A stretch of DNA of 64,000 nucleotides from Shewanella denitrificans OS217. GTDB lineage: Bacteria > Pseudomonadota > Gammaproteobacteria > Enterobacterales > Shewanellaceae. The notes under the pieces were generated by a model, which was given only the letters and a program-made list of their open reading frames with translations, was not told where the DNA came from and made no database searches. Every line of letters starts with the position of its first letter. The stretch's first letter is position 1. Of this stretch, positions 46,565-55,048 are shown in pieces. The DNA lies in assembly GCF_000013765.1 (NCBI RefSeq), contig NC_007954.1, positions 4,340,001 through 4,404,000 on the forward strand. Direction: 5' to 3'. The position numbers and the translations under genes are program-made.

Positions 46565-49016
46565 ACTTAATTAGCTGCAATATGTCTTTCTCCACCAAGG
46601 GGCGGCTGATTATGTAGCCTTGAAACCAAGTACAATGTATTTCGGTCGTGATCTTAAGCAGCTCTTTATTTTCAATGTGTTTTGCCACTACTGCATATCC
46701 CAAGTCCCTTGCCATATTCACCAAGGCAGCTAACAACTTAGTGCTCTGTGCGCTGTCGGTGATGCCATCCAAATATCGTGGCGCCAATTTAACCTGTGAA
46801 AAGCTGACACCCTGTAAATATTGAAGTGTCCCCATGCTTAAACCAAAATTGTCTAGCGCAATTAAGAAGCCCAACTCCTGCAACTCACGCACAAGTTTTC
46901 TAGCCGCTTGCGGATTAACATTAAATACCTCTTCAGCCAATTCGAGTTGAATTGGGGTCCCCTTAATTGGGAATTGACGCATTCTCTGTTTAAGCTGCTG
47001 GATAAAACCTTCTTGATGGAACGACCTAGCACTAATATTGATTGAGAAAATCGGCGAACTCACCCGCTGATGTTCGAGTGCTAATATCAGGCTGCAAACT
47101 TGCTCGAATACCCATAGTTCCAATTTAACGATATCTTCACTGAGCTCTGCTGTTGCAATGATTTTAGTGGGGGCGATAAAACCATATTCGACATGATACC
47201 AACGGATAAGCACCTCAATACTGCCCAAATTGCCATCCACATCAACTACAGGCTGAAAGGCCAGTGAGAGTTGCCCGGCATCGATTGCTACAGCCAAAGC
47301 TTGTTGCAATTTAGCCGGCTGCAGTTGGTTTTTATCCATTGAGGCTTGATACAAGATACACCCCTCCGCGGCATCATTGGCATGGCTAAGCGCAGTATCG
47401 GCCCGCGCCAGTAAAGTATGAGGCTCGATAGAATCTATACCATCAAACACCACCACCCCCACCTTGGCAGAAATAGATAAATGCTGCTCAGAGACAGTAA
47501 AACCTCTACTGATTAATTGCTTTACTTCACTTGCTAATGCTAATGCACGACGGTTAGCTTGCTCAGCATCTGGCCCTAAGTGGGCTGCCAGCATCACAAA
47601 CTCATCCGTGCCTAACCGAGCAATCAGGCCCACTGCACTAAATGTGCTGGTGAGTCTCGCGGCAATTTGCATCAGTAATCTATCACCAAGCTGACGACCT
47701 AATGCATCATTAATCACACTGAAATTATCTAAACTAACCAAAATTAACGCTGCGGACGTTTCACTTTGACGACACTGTACTTGTAAATCGAATAGGGCAT
47801 TAGCCAAACCATCGCGATTGATCAGATCGGTTAAGCCATTATGGCTTTGTTTATCTATGGCAACTCTATGATGCTGCACATCACCAGAGACATCTGTAAT
47901 AGTCCCAATAATGCGTATAGGTCTGGACTGTTCATCCCACTCAACAATCTTGCCCTTATCGAGCACCCAAATATAATGGCCTTGCTTGTGCTTTAGCCGA
48001 TGAACACTTTCATAATCTTCTTTCTGATGATTAATATAATTTTGTAGTGTATTGAGTACCTGTGACTTCTCATCGGGATGCAACCTTGACTCCCAAGCCA
48101 AATAATCGTTAGTTAAATCACCGGCATCGAAACCTAAGATCTCTTTCCATCTGTCTGATACAAAAATGGCGCCAGTGGCAATATTCCAATCCCAGATGCC
48201 ATTTCGAGAGCCTTCGACGCTAAATAACCAGCGGCGCTCTGCATCATTAAGGCGTTTAGTCGCCCTTTTTAAACGACCGTCAACATCAGTCAAATAATGA
48301 TGCAAGACACTCAATTCAGCCGACCAAAAGGCAGAGTCAGAATGAAAATTAACCATACCCACTTTTTTTGCTGCTCGGCTCAGACGTCGCAGTGGTGAGA
48401 TGTGCAGTCGATAGAAAATGAAATAAAACAATAAAATGAATAAAAACCCTACTCCCCAAACCGTTTCTAGCCGTTGTTGTAACTTATCTATGGCCTCAAA
48501 TAATATAATCGCAATGCTATATTCAAGATAAATCACATCCACTGCACTGGAGTAACGAGAGCGACTACTGGAAAAAACGGGATAATAGACTTGTATTGAT
48601 AGACTCTCAAAATCAATCAGGATTATTTCTCTATTCTGGGTCACCGCCTCGTGATGTGTCTTGGCAGAGTAGGCCTCTAATACATGAGCCGCGTTACTGT
48701 TTCGCCAAATAGTATGATTGGCAAAATGTATTTGGCTATTGGCGTCTAACAGTACATATACCATCATATCTTGCTCTGTCGCCACGAGTTCCACTTCTTG
48801 CTCTATACGCTGCATATCTTGAGTCGCTATAGCCGAATCCACCACGCTGCGCATGCGAAATAAATCTTGCTGTAACTGCTTAGAAATAGAGTCAGTGAGC
48901 TGATCACCCAGTATATTTTTTTCATACAGGTACTCACCCATAATTAGGCTAGTAAAAAGGATGATAAGCGATACGGGTAAGGTAACGGCAAGGGATAAAC
49001 GCGGAACGTTAAACAA
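46539..49016 (-). CDS. Membrane PAS-GGDEF-EAL protein with degenerate c-di-GMP motifs
   Basis: 825 aa. N-terminal membrane helix (about 8-28), periplasmic sensor region, second helix (about 186-205), HAMP-like segment, PAS domain (ERRWLFSVEGSRNGIWDWN), GGDEF and EAL domains. Active sites are altered: RLGTDEF for RLGGDEF; EVLIR for EALxR; DNFGLSMGT for DDFGTGxS; VKLA for VKID; AKHIE for AEGVE. The EAL domain is very probably inactive; the GGDEF may be weak or dead. It could act as a c-di-GMP- or GTP-binding regulator; such proteins often control motility, and lateral flagella are next door. Confidence 0.87.
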   Translation of the reverse strand: MFNVPRLSLAVTLPVSLIILFTSLIMGEYLYEKNILGDQLTDSISKQLQQDLFRMRSVVDSAIATQDMQRIEQEVELVATEQDMMVYVLLDANSQIHFANHTIWRNSNAAHVLEAYSAKTHHEAVTQNREIILIDFESLSIQVYYPVFSSSRSRYSSAVDVIYLEYSIAIILFEAIDKLQQRLETVWGVGFLFILLFYFIFYRLHISPLRRLSRAAKKVGMVNFHSDSAFWSAELSVLHHYLTDVDGRLKRATKRLNDAERRWLFSVEGSRNGIWDWNIATGAIFVSDRWKEILGFDAGDLTNDYLAWESRLHPDEKSQVLNTLQNYINHQKEDYESVHRLKHKQGHYIWVLDKGKIVEWDEQSRPIRIIGTITDVSGDVQHHRVAIDKQSHNGLTDLINRDGLANALFDLQVQCRQSETSAALILVSLDNFSVINDALGRQLGDRLLMQIAARLTSTFSAVGLIARLGTDEFVMLAAHLGPDAEQANRRALALASEVKQLISRGFTVSEQHLSISAKVGVVVFDGIDSIEPHTLLARADTALSHANDAAEGCILYQASMDKNQLQPAKLQQALAVAIDAGQLSLAFQPVVDVDGNLGSIEVLIRWYHVEYGFIAPTKIIATAELSEDIVKLELWVFEQVCSLILALEHQRVSSPIFSINISARSFHQEGFIQQLKQRMRQFPIKGTPIQLELAEEVFNVNPQAARKLVRELQELGFLIALDNFGLSMGTLQYLQGVSFSQVKLAPRYLDGITDSAQSTKLLAALVNMARDLGYAVVAKHIENKELLKITTEIHCTWFQGYIISRPLVEKDILQLIKSKLSLSVG

Positions 49017-49309
49017 GAAATACTCAATAATGTCTCTAAGATGCCCCTATGCTAGCGGGAAACTTAAGCCTAAGTAAAGCATTAAACTGAATCCCATAAC
49101 AAGCTGTCACAGGAGAAACCATAGTCAAAAGACGTTTAATTTGATGACCTAATGATGCTAGTCAATGGCAGTGAATTTTTGTTGAATTTTCACACAAAAC
49201 AATATTAATACTGTTTACCATTTGTTAACATCCATTGGTTAATTAGCGTGCATCAAATGCGCTTCAATTGACCATTTAAAATTTATAGCATAAAAAATAA
49301 GGAAATATT

Positions 49310-51052
49310 TTGGCTACTACAATTCAAAAAACATTCATTATTGCCGCGTCTTTGTTACTCACATTAAGTGCAGTGACCACAGATGTCGCAGCAAAACCCA
49401 CAAAAAAAAGCTTTATAAACGATATTGAATACACTGGCATTAACTTTAAGCTAGATGAACAATATACTGGCGTAGAGCTCAGCAAAGAAGGGTTTAATTT
49501 ACTTGGTACTGCTTCAGATGAGTTTGCTCAACAAATAAACTCAAATAAGTATTTAAAAAAGATTAGGCGGCTACACGAAGACAAATCATATAAAGAACTG
49601 AGAAAAAACTCGATTTTGTCTAAAAAGACAAAGACTAAATCACCTAAGTTGGAAAACTGGTACCGTATCGATATTACTAAAGGTATGACCCAGCAAGAGA
49701 TATTGGATATATACAACTCACTGGTCGATATTCCCTATATTTCTATCGTAGAGTTAGAATCTCCTCCAATCAGTAGCGGATTTGAACAATGTCCCGCATT
49801 AAATTGTGAACCCGACCTTCCACCTGGAGACGGTGGTGGAACTCCGGGTAATACCCCTGATTTACAAAGTTACCAAACCTACCTAGGGCAAAGCCCACTG
49901 GGCATTGATGCCCTTTACGCCTGGACGAAAACAGGTGGTAATGGCCAAGGGGTTAAAATTATAGACATGGAAAACGGTTTTAACTCAAACCATGAGGACT
50001 TACCGACTACCTTCGTGCGTAAGTACGATTACGATGATAGTGATCATGGAACGGCGGTATTGAGCGTTGTTGGTGCCAAAAGAGATGGCAAGGGCGTCAC
50101 AGGTATTGCTTATGGTGCCCAGTTAGGCTTCCATGGTTGGTCACCAAGTATTGCCCAAGCCATAAACAATGCTGCCGGTTATCTTAGCGCCGGCGATGTT
50201 ATTATCTTAGAAGGTCAAATCAATAGAAACATTAATAATGGGGATAGCTGTACCTCGCAAAATCAAAATGAATGTGTTCCGCTAGAATGGAATCAAGCCA
50301 CTTTTGATGTTATCTCTGCCGTAACCAATCGCGGGATCATAGTGATTGAGGCGGCAGGCAACGGTAATGAAAATCTAGATGATCCAATATATCAAAATCG
50401 ATTTAATAGAAACACCCGAGATTCAGGGGCTTTCTTAATTGCGGCCACGAACCCGAGTGCATCAATTGCTCGTTCATATTTTTCAAACCATGGTACTCGC
50501 ATTGATTTTAATGGTTGGGGTAACGAAGTCGCTGCTGCAGGTTTATATGGCAACACCCTGTTTAATGGTGGAATAAATCAAAGATACGGTGATGGATTTG
50601 CGGGCACCTCATCTGCGAGCCCAATCGTCGCCGGCGCTGTCGCCGCACTACAAGGTTTTAGTAAGAATGCTAAAGGTCAAACATTGAGTGTGCAAACCAT
50701 CAAAAATATTCTGACCGCCACAGGCGTACAAGAACCTTCAGGCGTGCAAGTCGGAGTGAGACCCAATTTGAAGGGGGCAATTCAATATTTAGAGAGTGCT
50801 CTGGTAGCGCCTAAGCTAACGGCAGAATCCTATTACTGTCATGGCGAATACAATCTCTCTTGGAACTCAATCTCCAGTGCGTCATCCTATAAAATCTTCC
50901 TCGATGGCAGTTATTTTGCCTCGACAACATCCACCAGCAAATACCTTAACCTACCTAGGACTCAAACCGCTACAGTGCAAGCCTGCACGGCGTCATCCTG
51001 TAGTGAGCATTCCAATAGCGTAAGTCTGCGCTATGCACCAGTATGCTACTAG
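49310..51052 (+). CDS. Subtilisin-like (S8) secreted serine peptidase
   Basis: 580 aa, TTG start at 49310 with AAGGAAA 8 bp upstream. Sec signal peptide (about 1-28). Propeptide-like region to about 180 with a glycine/proline linker (DLPPGDGGGTPGNTPDL). Peptidase domain with Asp219 (KIIDME), His246 (SDHGTAV), oxyanion Asn351 (AAGNGN), Ser434 (GTSSASP). C-terminal ~80 aa are an FN3-like sandwich (LSWNSISSASSYKIFLDG, then LNLPRTQTATVQACTASSC). The last 635 bp of gene plus 3' flank recur at 53768-54402. No peptidase-inhibitor gene is evident. Confidence 0.88.
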   Translation: MATTIQKTFIIAASLLLTLSAVTTDVAAKPTKKSFINDIEYTGINFKLDEQYTGVELSKEGFNLLGTASDEFAQQINSNKYLKKIRRLHEDKSYKELRKNSILSKKTKTKSPKLENWYRIDITKGMTQQEILDIYNSLVDIPYISIVELESPPISSGFEQCPALNCEPDLPPGDGGGTPGNTPDLQSYQTYLGQSPLGIDALYAWTKTGGNGQGVKIIDMENGFNSNHEDLPTTFVRKYDYDDSDHGTAVLSVVGAKRDGKGVTGIAYGAQLGFHGWSPSIAQAINNAAGYLSAGDVIILEGQINRNINNGDSCTSQNQNECVPLEWNQATFDVISAVTNRGIIVIEAAGNGNENLDDPIYQNRFNRNTRDSGAFLIAATNPSASIARSYFSNHGTRIDFNGWGNEVAAAGLYGNTLFNGGINQRYGDGFAGTSSASPIVAGAVAALQGFSKNAKGQTLSVQTIKNILTATGVQEPSGVQVGVRPNLKGAIQYLESALVAPKLTAESYYCHGEYNLSWNSISSASSYKIFLDGSYFASTTSTSKYLNLPRTQTATVQACTASSCSEHSNSVSLRYAPVCY

Positions 51053-51112
51053 GTTTCATCCGTTAACAGTCTAGTGTAATAACTCAAGCGTGGGGCTTAA
51101 GCCTCACTCTAA

Positions 51113-51142
51113 TGACAGGCTTTGCCAAGGCAGAGCCTGTCA
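51113..51142 (+). terminator. Hairpin after the subtilase gene
   Basis: TGACAGGCT-T-TGCC-AA-GGCA-G-AGCCTGTCA, about 13 bp stem, 61 bp after the stop, followed by TTTACT. The T run is weak. It is duplicated at 54251-54280. Confidence 0.6.
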
Positions 51143-51150
51143 TTTACTCC

Positions 51151-51264
51151 ATGAGTCGCATCAATAACAATGGCAAGAGTAAAACAGCTAAGCAGAAAAC
51201 TAAGGCCAAAAAAGCCTTCGGTGAGCAGACTATGGCCTTGACTCACCGGGAGCGTCCATATATG
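51151..51264. repeat. Cassette-flank repeat R1
   Basis: First of four ~113-bp copies (others 52425, 54289, 59859). Each starts at ATGAGTCGCATC and similarity ends at CCATATATG. On the plus strand it could read as a very basic peptide starting MSRI and ending RPYM; no ribosome site, so not called as a gene. It stands 25 bp after the stop of an immunity-type gene on the minus strand. Confidence 0.85.
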
Positions 51265-51289
51265 CACCTTATTTCTTTGCATGTCATAT

Positions 51290-52015
51290 TTATTCATTGC
51301 GGTCAATGAATGAAAACTCTGCCGGTAATTTACCAGAGATTACATGAGCTAAGTATTTATCTAAAATTCCTGTTGGATTACTAAGCTTAGTAATAACTTC
51401 AAGATCTTTACCGTGAACGTAGTAAACACTACCATCACTTGACTCTCCATTTATAAATAGAGCGTCTTTGTTATCTGTTAATAACCAACAACTCAAGGCT
51501 TCTCTTTCACAACCTAAGTCTTTAGCAAACTGATCGGTTTGTTTACGGGTTACCCCTACCATATCCTCATAATTATCCAGATCCTTTTTGGCGCAATAAC
51601 GAAACGGGGTATTGAGCCAGTCTCCAGGGAAGAATGTTTGTTTAGTGATACCAAACGAATCAAACCAACGGTAAAGCTCTTTCCAACCTTCAGGCAACAT
51701 TTGGTGGTTTTCATCGAACTCTTCTCCTTCTTTTTCCATAAAATCAGGTTGTAGAGCAAAAAATAAATTCTGGTTATCAGTTTGTATAACAATAAATGTT
51801 AACCACTCTCTAAGCCCTCGTTTTAGTACAAGTTTTGGCTGCCCCCACATATCTTTCATTTTTGCAACAGTAAAAGGGAATGCTGTGCTAAATGCCGGGA
51901 ATATCTTTGATATGTCTTTTCCAACGGTCTCAATTATTTCCATATCAAGGTGTTTTAAAGCACCTTGAGGGATACCTGATTGGCTCGTACAAATATATTC
52001 GTATGATATATCCAT
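51290..52015 (-). CDS. Putative SUKH-like immunity protein, module B
   Basis: 241 aa, soluble, acidic, no signal. The C-terminal stretch (CWLLTDNKDALFINGESSD, then YYVHGKDLEVITKLSNPTGILDKYLAHVI) resembles the SMI1/KNR4 (SUKH) immunity pattern; I am not certain of the family. Strong support from context: 6 bp after the stop of an orphan toxin-tip frame and with GGAGGG as ribosome site, as is usual for immunity genes behind Rhs tips. Confidence 0.55.
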   Translation of the reverse strand: MDISYEYICTSQSGIPQGALKHLDMEIIETVGKDISKIFPAFSTAFPFTVAKMKDMWGQPKLVLKRGLREWLTFIVIQTDNQNLFFALQPDFMEKEGEEFDENHQMLPEGWKELYRWFDSFGITKQTFFPGDWLNTPFRYCAKKDLDNYEDMVGVTRKQTDQFAKDLGCEREALSCWLLTDNKDALFINGESSDGSVYYVHGKDLEVITKLSNPTGILDKYLAHVISGKLPAEFSFIDRNE

Positions 52016-52021
52016 ATTTCA

Positions 52022-52222
52022 TTACCCTCCTTTATTCTGCTTGTTAAATAAATTGATCTGTTTCTGAATTGAACGTTGAATGTCCAATTGAGTATCAATC
52101 AAATTCTGTTGATAAACAGGATGAAGTGACTGCCCTTTGTAAGTATTCCAGTCCAAACTAGACCCCTTAGATGAGTTAAATGTTTTAGGCAATGGCTGGA
52201 AGTTACCAATACTAGCAATAAA
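52022..52222 (-). pseudogene. Orphan 3' end of an Rhs-type toxin, tip B
   Basis: On the minus strand a 66-codon open frame begins after a TGA (52223-52225) and ends TAA at 52022. It reads FIASIGNFQPLPK, then SSLDWNTYKGQ, HPVYQQNLIDTQLDIQRSI and ends NKQNKGG. No start codon; its 5' side is cut by the AATAAATCAGGCC box. Its stop is 6 bp before the immunity-type gene. Interpreted as the last part of a toxin tip left behind when a cassette was displaced. Confidence 0.5.
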
Positions 52223-52230
52223 TCAGAAGA

Positions 52231-52323
52231 ATAAATCAGGCCAGCCATGATAACGATGAAAAAATGGCTCAGTCCAACCAGTGTAAGCCCGAACAGGCCA
52301 AGGATAGGTAACCTAATCCGCAT
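52231..52323 (-). pseudogene. Truncated N-terminus of a membrane or secreted protein, copy A
   Basis: Frame from ATG 52323 begins MRIRLPILGLFGLTLVGLS, a signal-peptide or membrane-anchor pattern, and runs into the box sequence. The same 5' piece is at 59665-59757, cut there by the IS110 end. Two independent truncations of the same gene start. Confidence 0.35.
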
Positions 52324-52424
52324 GAGTGTTTCACATTTTAAGGCGCAGTGGTACGGATTTCATTAGGGGCGCAGTGGTAACTGTTAAGCCCGTATATATG
52401 TCAGCACAACCGCTTTTAGCGGTA

Positions 52425-52537
52425 ATGAGTCGCATCAAAAGCAATGGCAGGAGTAAAGCAGTTAAACAGAAAACTAAGGCCAAAAAGCCTTCGGTGAGCA
52501 GACTATTGCCTCGACTCACCGGAAGCGTCCATATATG
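52425..52537. repeat. Cassette-flank repeat R2
   Basis: Copy of R1; one base shorter (AAAAA instead of AAAAAA), which shifts the basic frame. 21 bp after the stop of the immunity-type gene A'. Confidence 0.85.
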
Positions 52538-52558
52538 GCACCTTATTCGTTTCATTGA

Positions 52559-53149
52559 CTATTCTTCAACTTTAATATCTACAACACATTTAGAAAATAA
52601 CGAACTGGTTTTATGGTAACTCGAAATAAAACTGAAATACCTGATTGTGACTTTTTTACCGACATAGGGTAATAACAAATTAAAAATATCCCCTTCGTAA
52701 CAAGGTGGCTTAGTTATGTCGGAGTGTTCTCGCGTATTAATACTCCAAATAACGCTCCACTCATCGTCTGGTGTAATAATAGTGAACACATCCCAGAGAT
52801 AATCATCATCGTATTTATGGAAATGCCCTGGCCAAGCCTTTTTTTTATTACCAACAAACTCAATCACCCCGCTAAAGGTTTCAAGTTTAGCGCTATTATC
52901 AATATAAATTTGATACTTCCTTTTATCTGCGCGGATGTTTGACATTGTCAAATTATAAGCGAGAGTACTTCCTATAAAAAAAACAATAAAATACGTTCTG
53001 ACACGCCTAATCTGCTTAAATTCTTGATGTTTATATACTAAAAATAGAGCTGCAAAAACAAACAACACAAAAATTATATTCATGAGTGTATCTTTGCCTA
53101 GCCAATAATCCCACCCCTCCGGTGGGAGGGGGGCATATAACGTTTTCAT
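52559..53149 (-). CDS. Two-helix membrane immunity candidate A'
   Basis: 196 aa from ATG 53149. Starts MKTLYAPLPPEGWDYW, then two membrane helices (about residues 24-42 and 52-72), then a soluble domain (NSAKLETFSGVIEFVG, WDVFTIITPDDEW, GDIFNLLLPYVGKKV). The longer frame beginning at 53227 overlaps the toxin tip and is not used. GGAG in the last codons of the tip frame acts as ribosome site, 8 bp between genes. The C-terminal ~125 aa are nearly identical to copy A; the helix part is diverged. Confidence 0.6.
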   Translation of the reverse strand: MKTLYAPLPPEGWDYWLGKDTLMNIIFVLFVFAALFLVYKHQEFKQIRRVRTYFIVFFIGSTLAYNLTMSNIRADKRKYQIYIDNSAKLETFSGVIEFVGNKKKAWPGHFHKYDDDYLWDVFTIITPDDEWSVIWSINTREHSDITKPPCYEGDIFNLLLPYVGKKVTIRYFSFISSYHKTSSLFSKCVVDIKVEE

Positions 53150-53157
53150 TAAATGTA

Positions 53158-53769
53158 TTAATCTCCTGTTATCCAGCCTTTCTGAGTGAAAATACTGTTT
53201 TGCACACCATACAAGAATTGTCCCCAAGTACTTGATTCAAAGTTGGATTCAGGTATTCTGGTTGAATTCTGTAACGCCACGAAGCCAGCCACCTTACTGT
53301 TTATCAAGCTGTTCGATTTACTTCCAAAATCAAAACTCTTGGAAAATTGAAAGCCCTCAACACTCTTATCTATATTACTTGGGTCGGTAAACCCAAAAAC
53401 ATTAGGATCCTTTTTATAAGTATGCCCCTGAAACACATTAACGCTATCTGGAATGAGCAAATGCTTGGTCTTAGGCAATTCAGCTTCAACACCATAGGTC
53501 ATCAGGTATCCATTCAAGAAATCATCAGCTTCCATTGTAGCTCCTGTTGCCAAGGATAACTCATAGGAAAAGCTCGATTGATTGACAAACTGTTGGTAGC
53601 CCATATCGAACGCCTTGGCAATCCCGCCACTACCATCGGGGTTAAAGGCAAATGCTAATGACCCCCCAACACCAACCCCTAATTGCGATTCTAGGTATAG
53701 ACTGCCTTCAATCTCTACGGCTCCTCCATCTAAATAACCCATTTGTTGCCACACCGGCATGATGGTTGC
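53158..53769 (-). pseudogene. Orphan Rhs toxin tip A', displaced copy
   Basis: Reads IMPVWQQMGYLDGGAVEIEG, through LSLATGATMEADDF and TKHLLIPDSVNVFQGHTY, to QNSIFTQKGWITGD, about 85-90% identical to the last 203 residues of the Rhs protein at 60658. The upstream core is missing; at 53768-53769 the sequence switches to an inverted copy of the subtilase 3' end, with a 2-bp overlap. A frame continues to GTG 53859; see findings. Complete at its C-terminus and with its immunity gene. Confidence 0.7.
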
Positions 53770-54402
53770 CGGCGCTGTCGCCGCATTACAAGGTTTTAGT
53801 AAGAATGCTAAAGGTAAAACATTGAGTGTGCAAACCATCAAAAATATTCTGACCGCCACAGGCGTTCAAGAACCTTCAGGCGTGCAAGTCGGAGTGAGAC
53901 CCAATTTGAAGGGGGCGTTTCAGTATTTAGAGAGTGCTCTGGTAGCGCCTAAGCTAACGGCGGAATCCTATTACTGTCATGGCGAATACAATCTCTCTTG
54001 GAACTCAATCTCCAGTGCGTCATCCTATAAAATCTTCCTCGATGGCAGTTATTTTGCATCGACAACATCAACCAGCAAATACCTTAACCTACCTAGGACT
54101 CAAACCGCTACAGTGCAAGCCTGCACGGCATCATCCTGTAGTGAGCATTCTAATAGCGTAAGTCTGCGCTATGCACCAGTATGCTACTAGGTCTCATCCG
54201 TTAACAGTCTAGTGTAATCGCGCAAGAGTGGGGCTTAAGCCTCACTCTAATGACAGGCTTTGCCAAGGCAGAGCCTGTCATTTACTCCATGAGTCGCATC
54301 AATAACAATGGCAAGAGTAAAACAGCTAAGCAGAAAACTAAGGCCAAAAAAGCTCTTGGTGAGCAGACTATTGCCTTGACTCACCGGAAGCGTCCATATA
54401 TG
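53768..54402 (+). pseudogene. Duplicated 3' end of the subtilase gene with its flank
   Basis: 635 bp that match 50630-51264 at a constant offset of 3138, with only scattered substitutions. Codes for the last ~143 residues (AVAALQGFSKNAKGKTLSV to the stop at 54190) including the FN3-like part, but without catalytic Ser434 and all upstream; no promoter or start. Includes the 51113 hairpin copy (54251-54280) and repeat R3. Confidence 0.85.
54289..54402. repeat. Cassette-flank repeat R3
   Basis: Closest to R1 (same AATAACAATGGCAAGAG variant). 33 bp after the stop of the orphan immunity-type gene C. Confidence 0.85.
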
Positions 54403-54435
54403 TCCACCTTTACTTTTACATTTATTGTCTGGTCT

Positions 54436-54816
54436 TTACCGAGATTGAACCACATCATAAATTTCATATGTTTCAGAATTTAACTTACAAATAATATCTA
54501 CTGACACTTTAGTCGGCCCACCTTTGCTCAATCCTGCTGAATATAAATAGTTAATTCCATTCATCACTCCCCCACCAGTAAAACAAGTATCTAGATCATT
54601 AGAGCTTAAAGGGTTGTCTGGTCTACAAATTTCTTTACCATCAGAGCTAATAACACTTAAATTATTTCCAGATGATGGCTCTATAATTACAATTGCCTTA
54701 CTGTCACTCGTAACAAAAGCACTTACGAAATTACATTTCCTGCATGCTTCACTCCCATCACTCAACATCCAAGTAAGAAGCGACTTATCATCATTAAATA
54801 ATATTTCAGTGATCAT
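54436..54816 (-). CDS. Orphan small protein C, possible immunity protein, 5' end may be cut
   Basis: 126 aa from ATG 54816 (MITEILFNDDKSLLTWML). Cys-containing segment EACRKCNFVSAF and a later CFTGGGVMNG; soluble, no signal. I do not recognise the family. No ribosome site; the AATAAATTAGGCC box starts 3 bp upstream, so the natural 5' end and any toxin partner may have been lost. Its place before R3 is that of an immunity gene. Possibly a pseudogene. Confidence 0.4.
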   Translation of the reverse strand: MITEILFNDDKSLLTWMLSDGSEACRKCNFVSAFVTSDSKAIVIIEPSSGNNLSVISSDGKEICRPDNPLSSNDLDTCFTGGGVMNGINYLYSAGLSKGGPTKVSVDIICKLNSETYEIYDVVQSR

Positions 54817-54818
54817 AG

Positions 54819-54842
54819 AATAAATTAGGCCAGCCATGATAA
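54819..54842. repeat. Box AATAAATTAGGCC-AGCCATGATAA
   Basis: Same box as at 52230-52252 and in the array 57535-57640. It stands at the left end of the RAYT-like element and at the 5' cut of coding fragment C. Confidence 0.7.
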
Positions 54843-55048
54843 AACAACAACATAATGCACTTTGGGTTTACGCTCAAGTCACGGTAAGTCACTGAACAGC
54901 GAAAAGGCTAATATGGTTGGGAACAAATGAATAAGGATGTGCTTAAAAGGGTTACTTGACTGAAAAACGGTGATTTTTAGCAAGAGTAACCCAAGCCATT
55001 CTCTGGTTGGCCATTTTGAAGGGTAAAGCCTATGAAATAGGCTTGAAG

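Noticed and set aside
51151..51309. Small basic peptide gene in the R repeats
   Set aside because: No ribosome site, frame broken in R2, C-termini differ after the repeat border; treated as repeat, though a role as peptide cannot be excluded.
52559..53227. 222-aa form of the immunity proteins (also 60059-60727)
   Set aside because: The upstream ATG lies deep in the toxin tip and has no ribosome site; the inner ATG at 53149/60649 fits GGAG and gene coupling.
53759..54190. 143-codon plus-strand gene
   Set aside because: It is the duplicated 3' end of the subtilase gene; no promoter, start or catalytic part.
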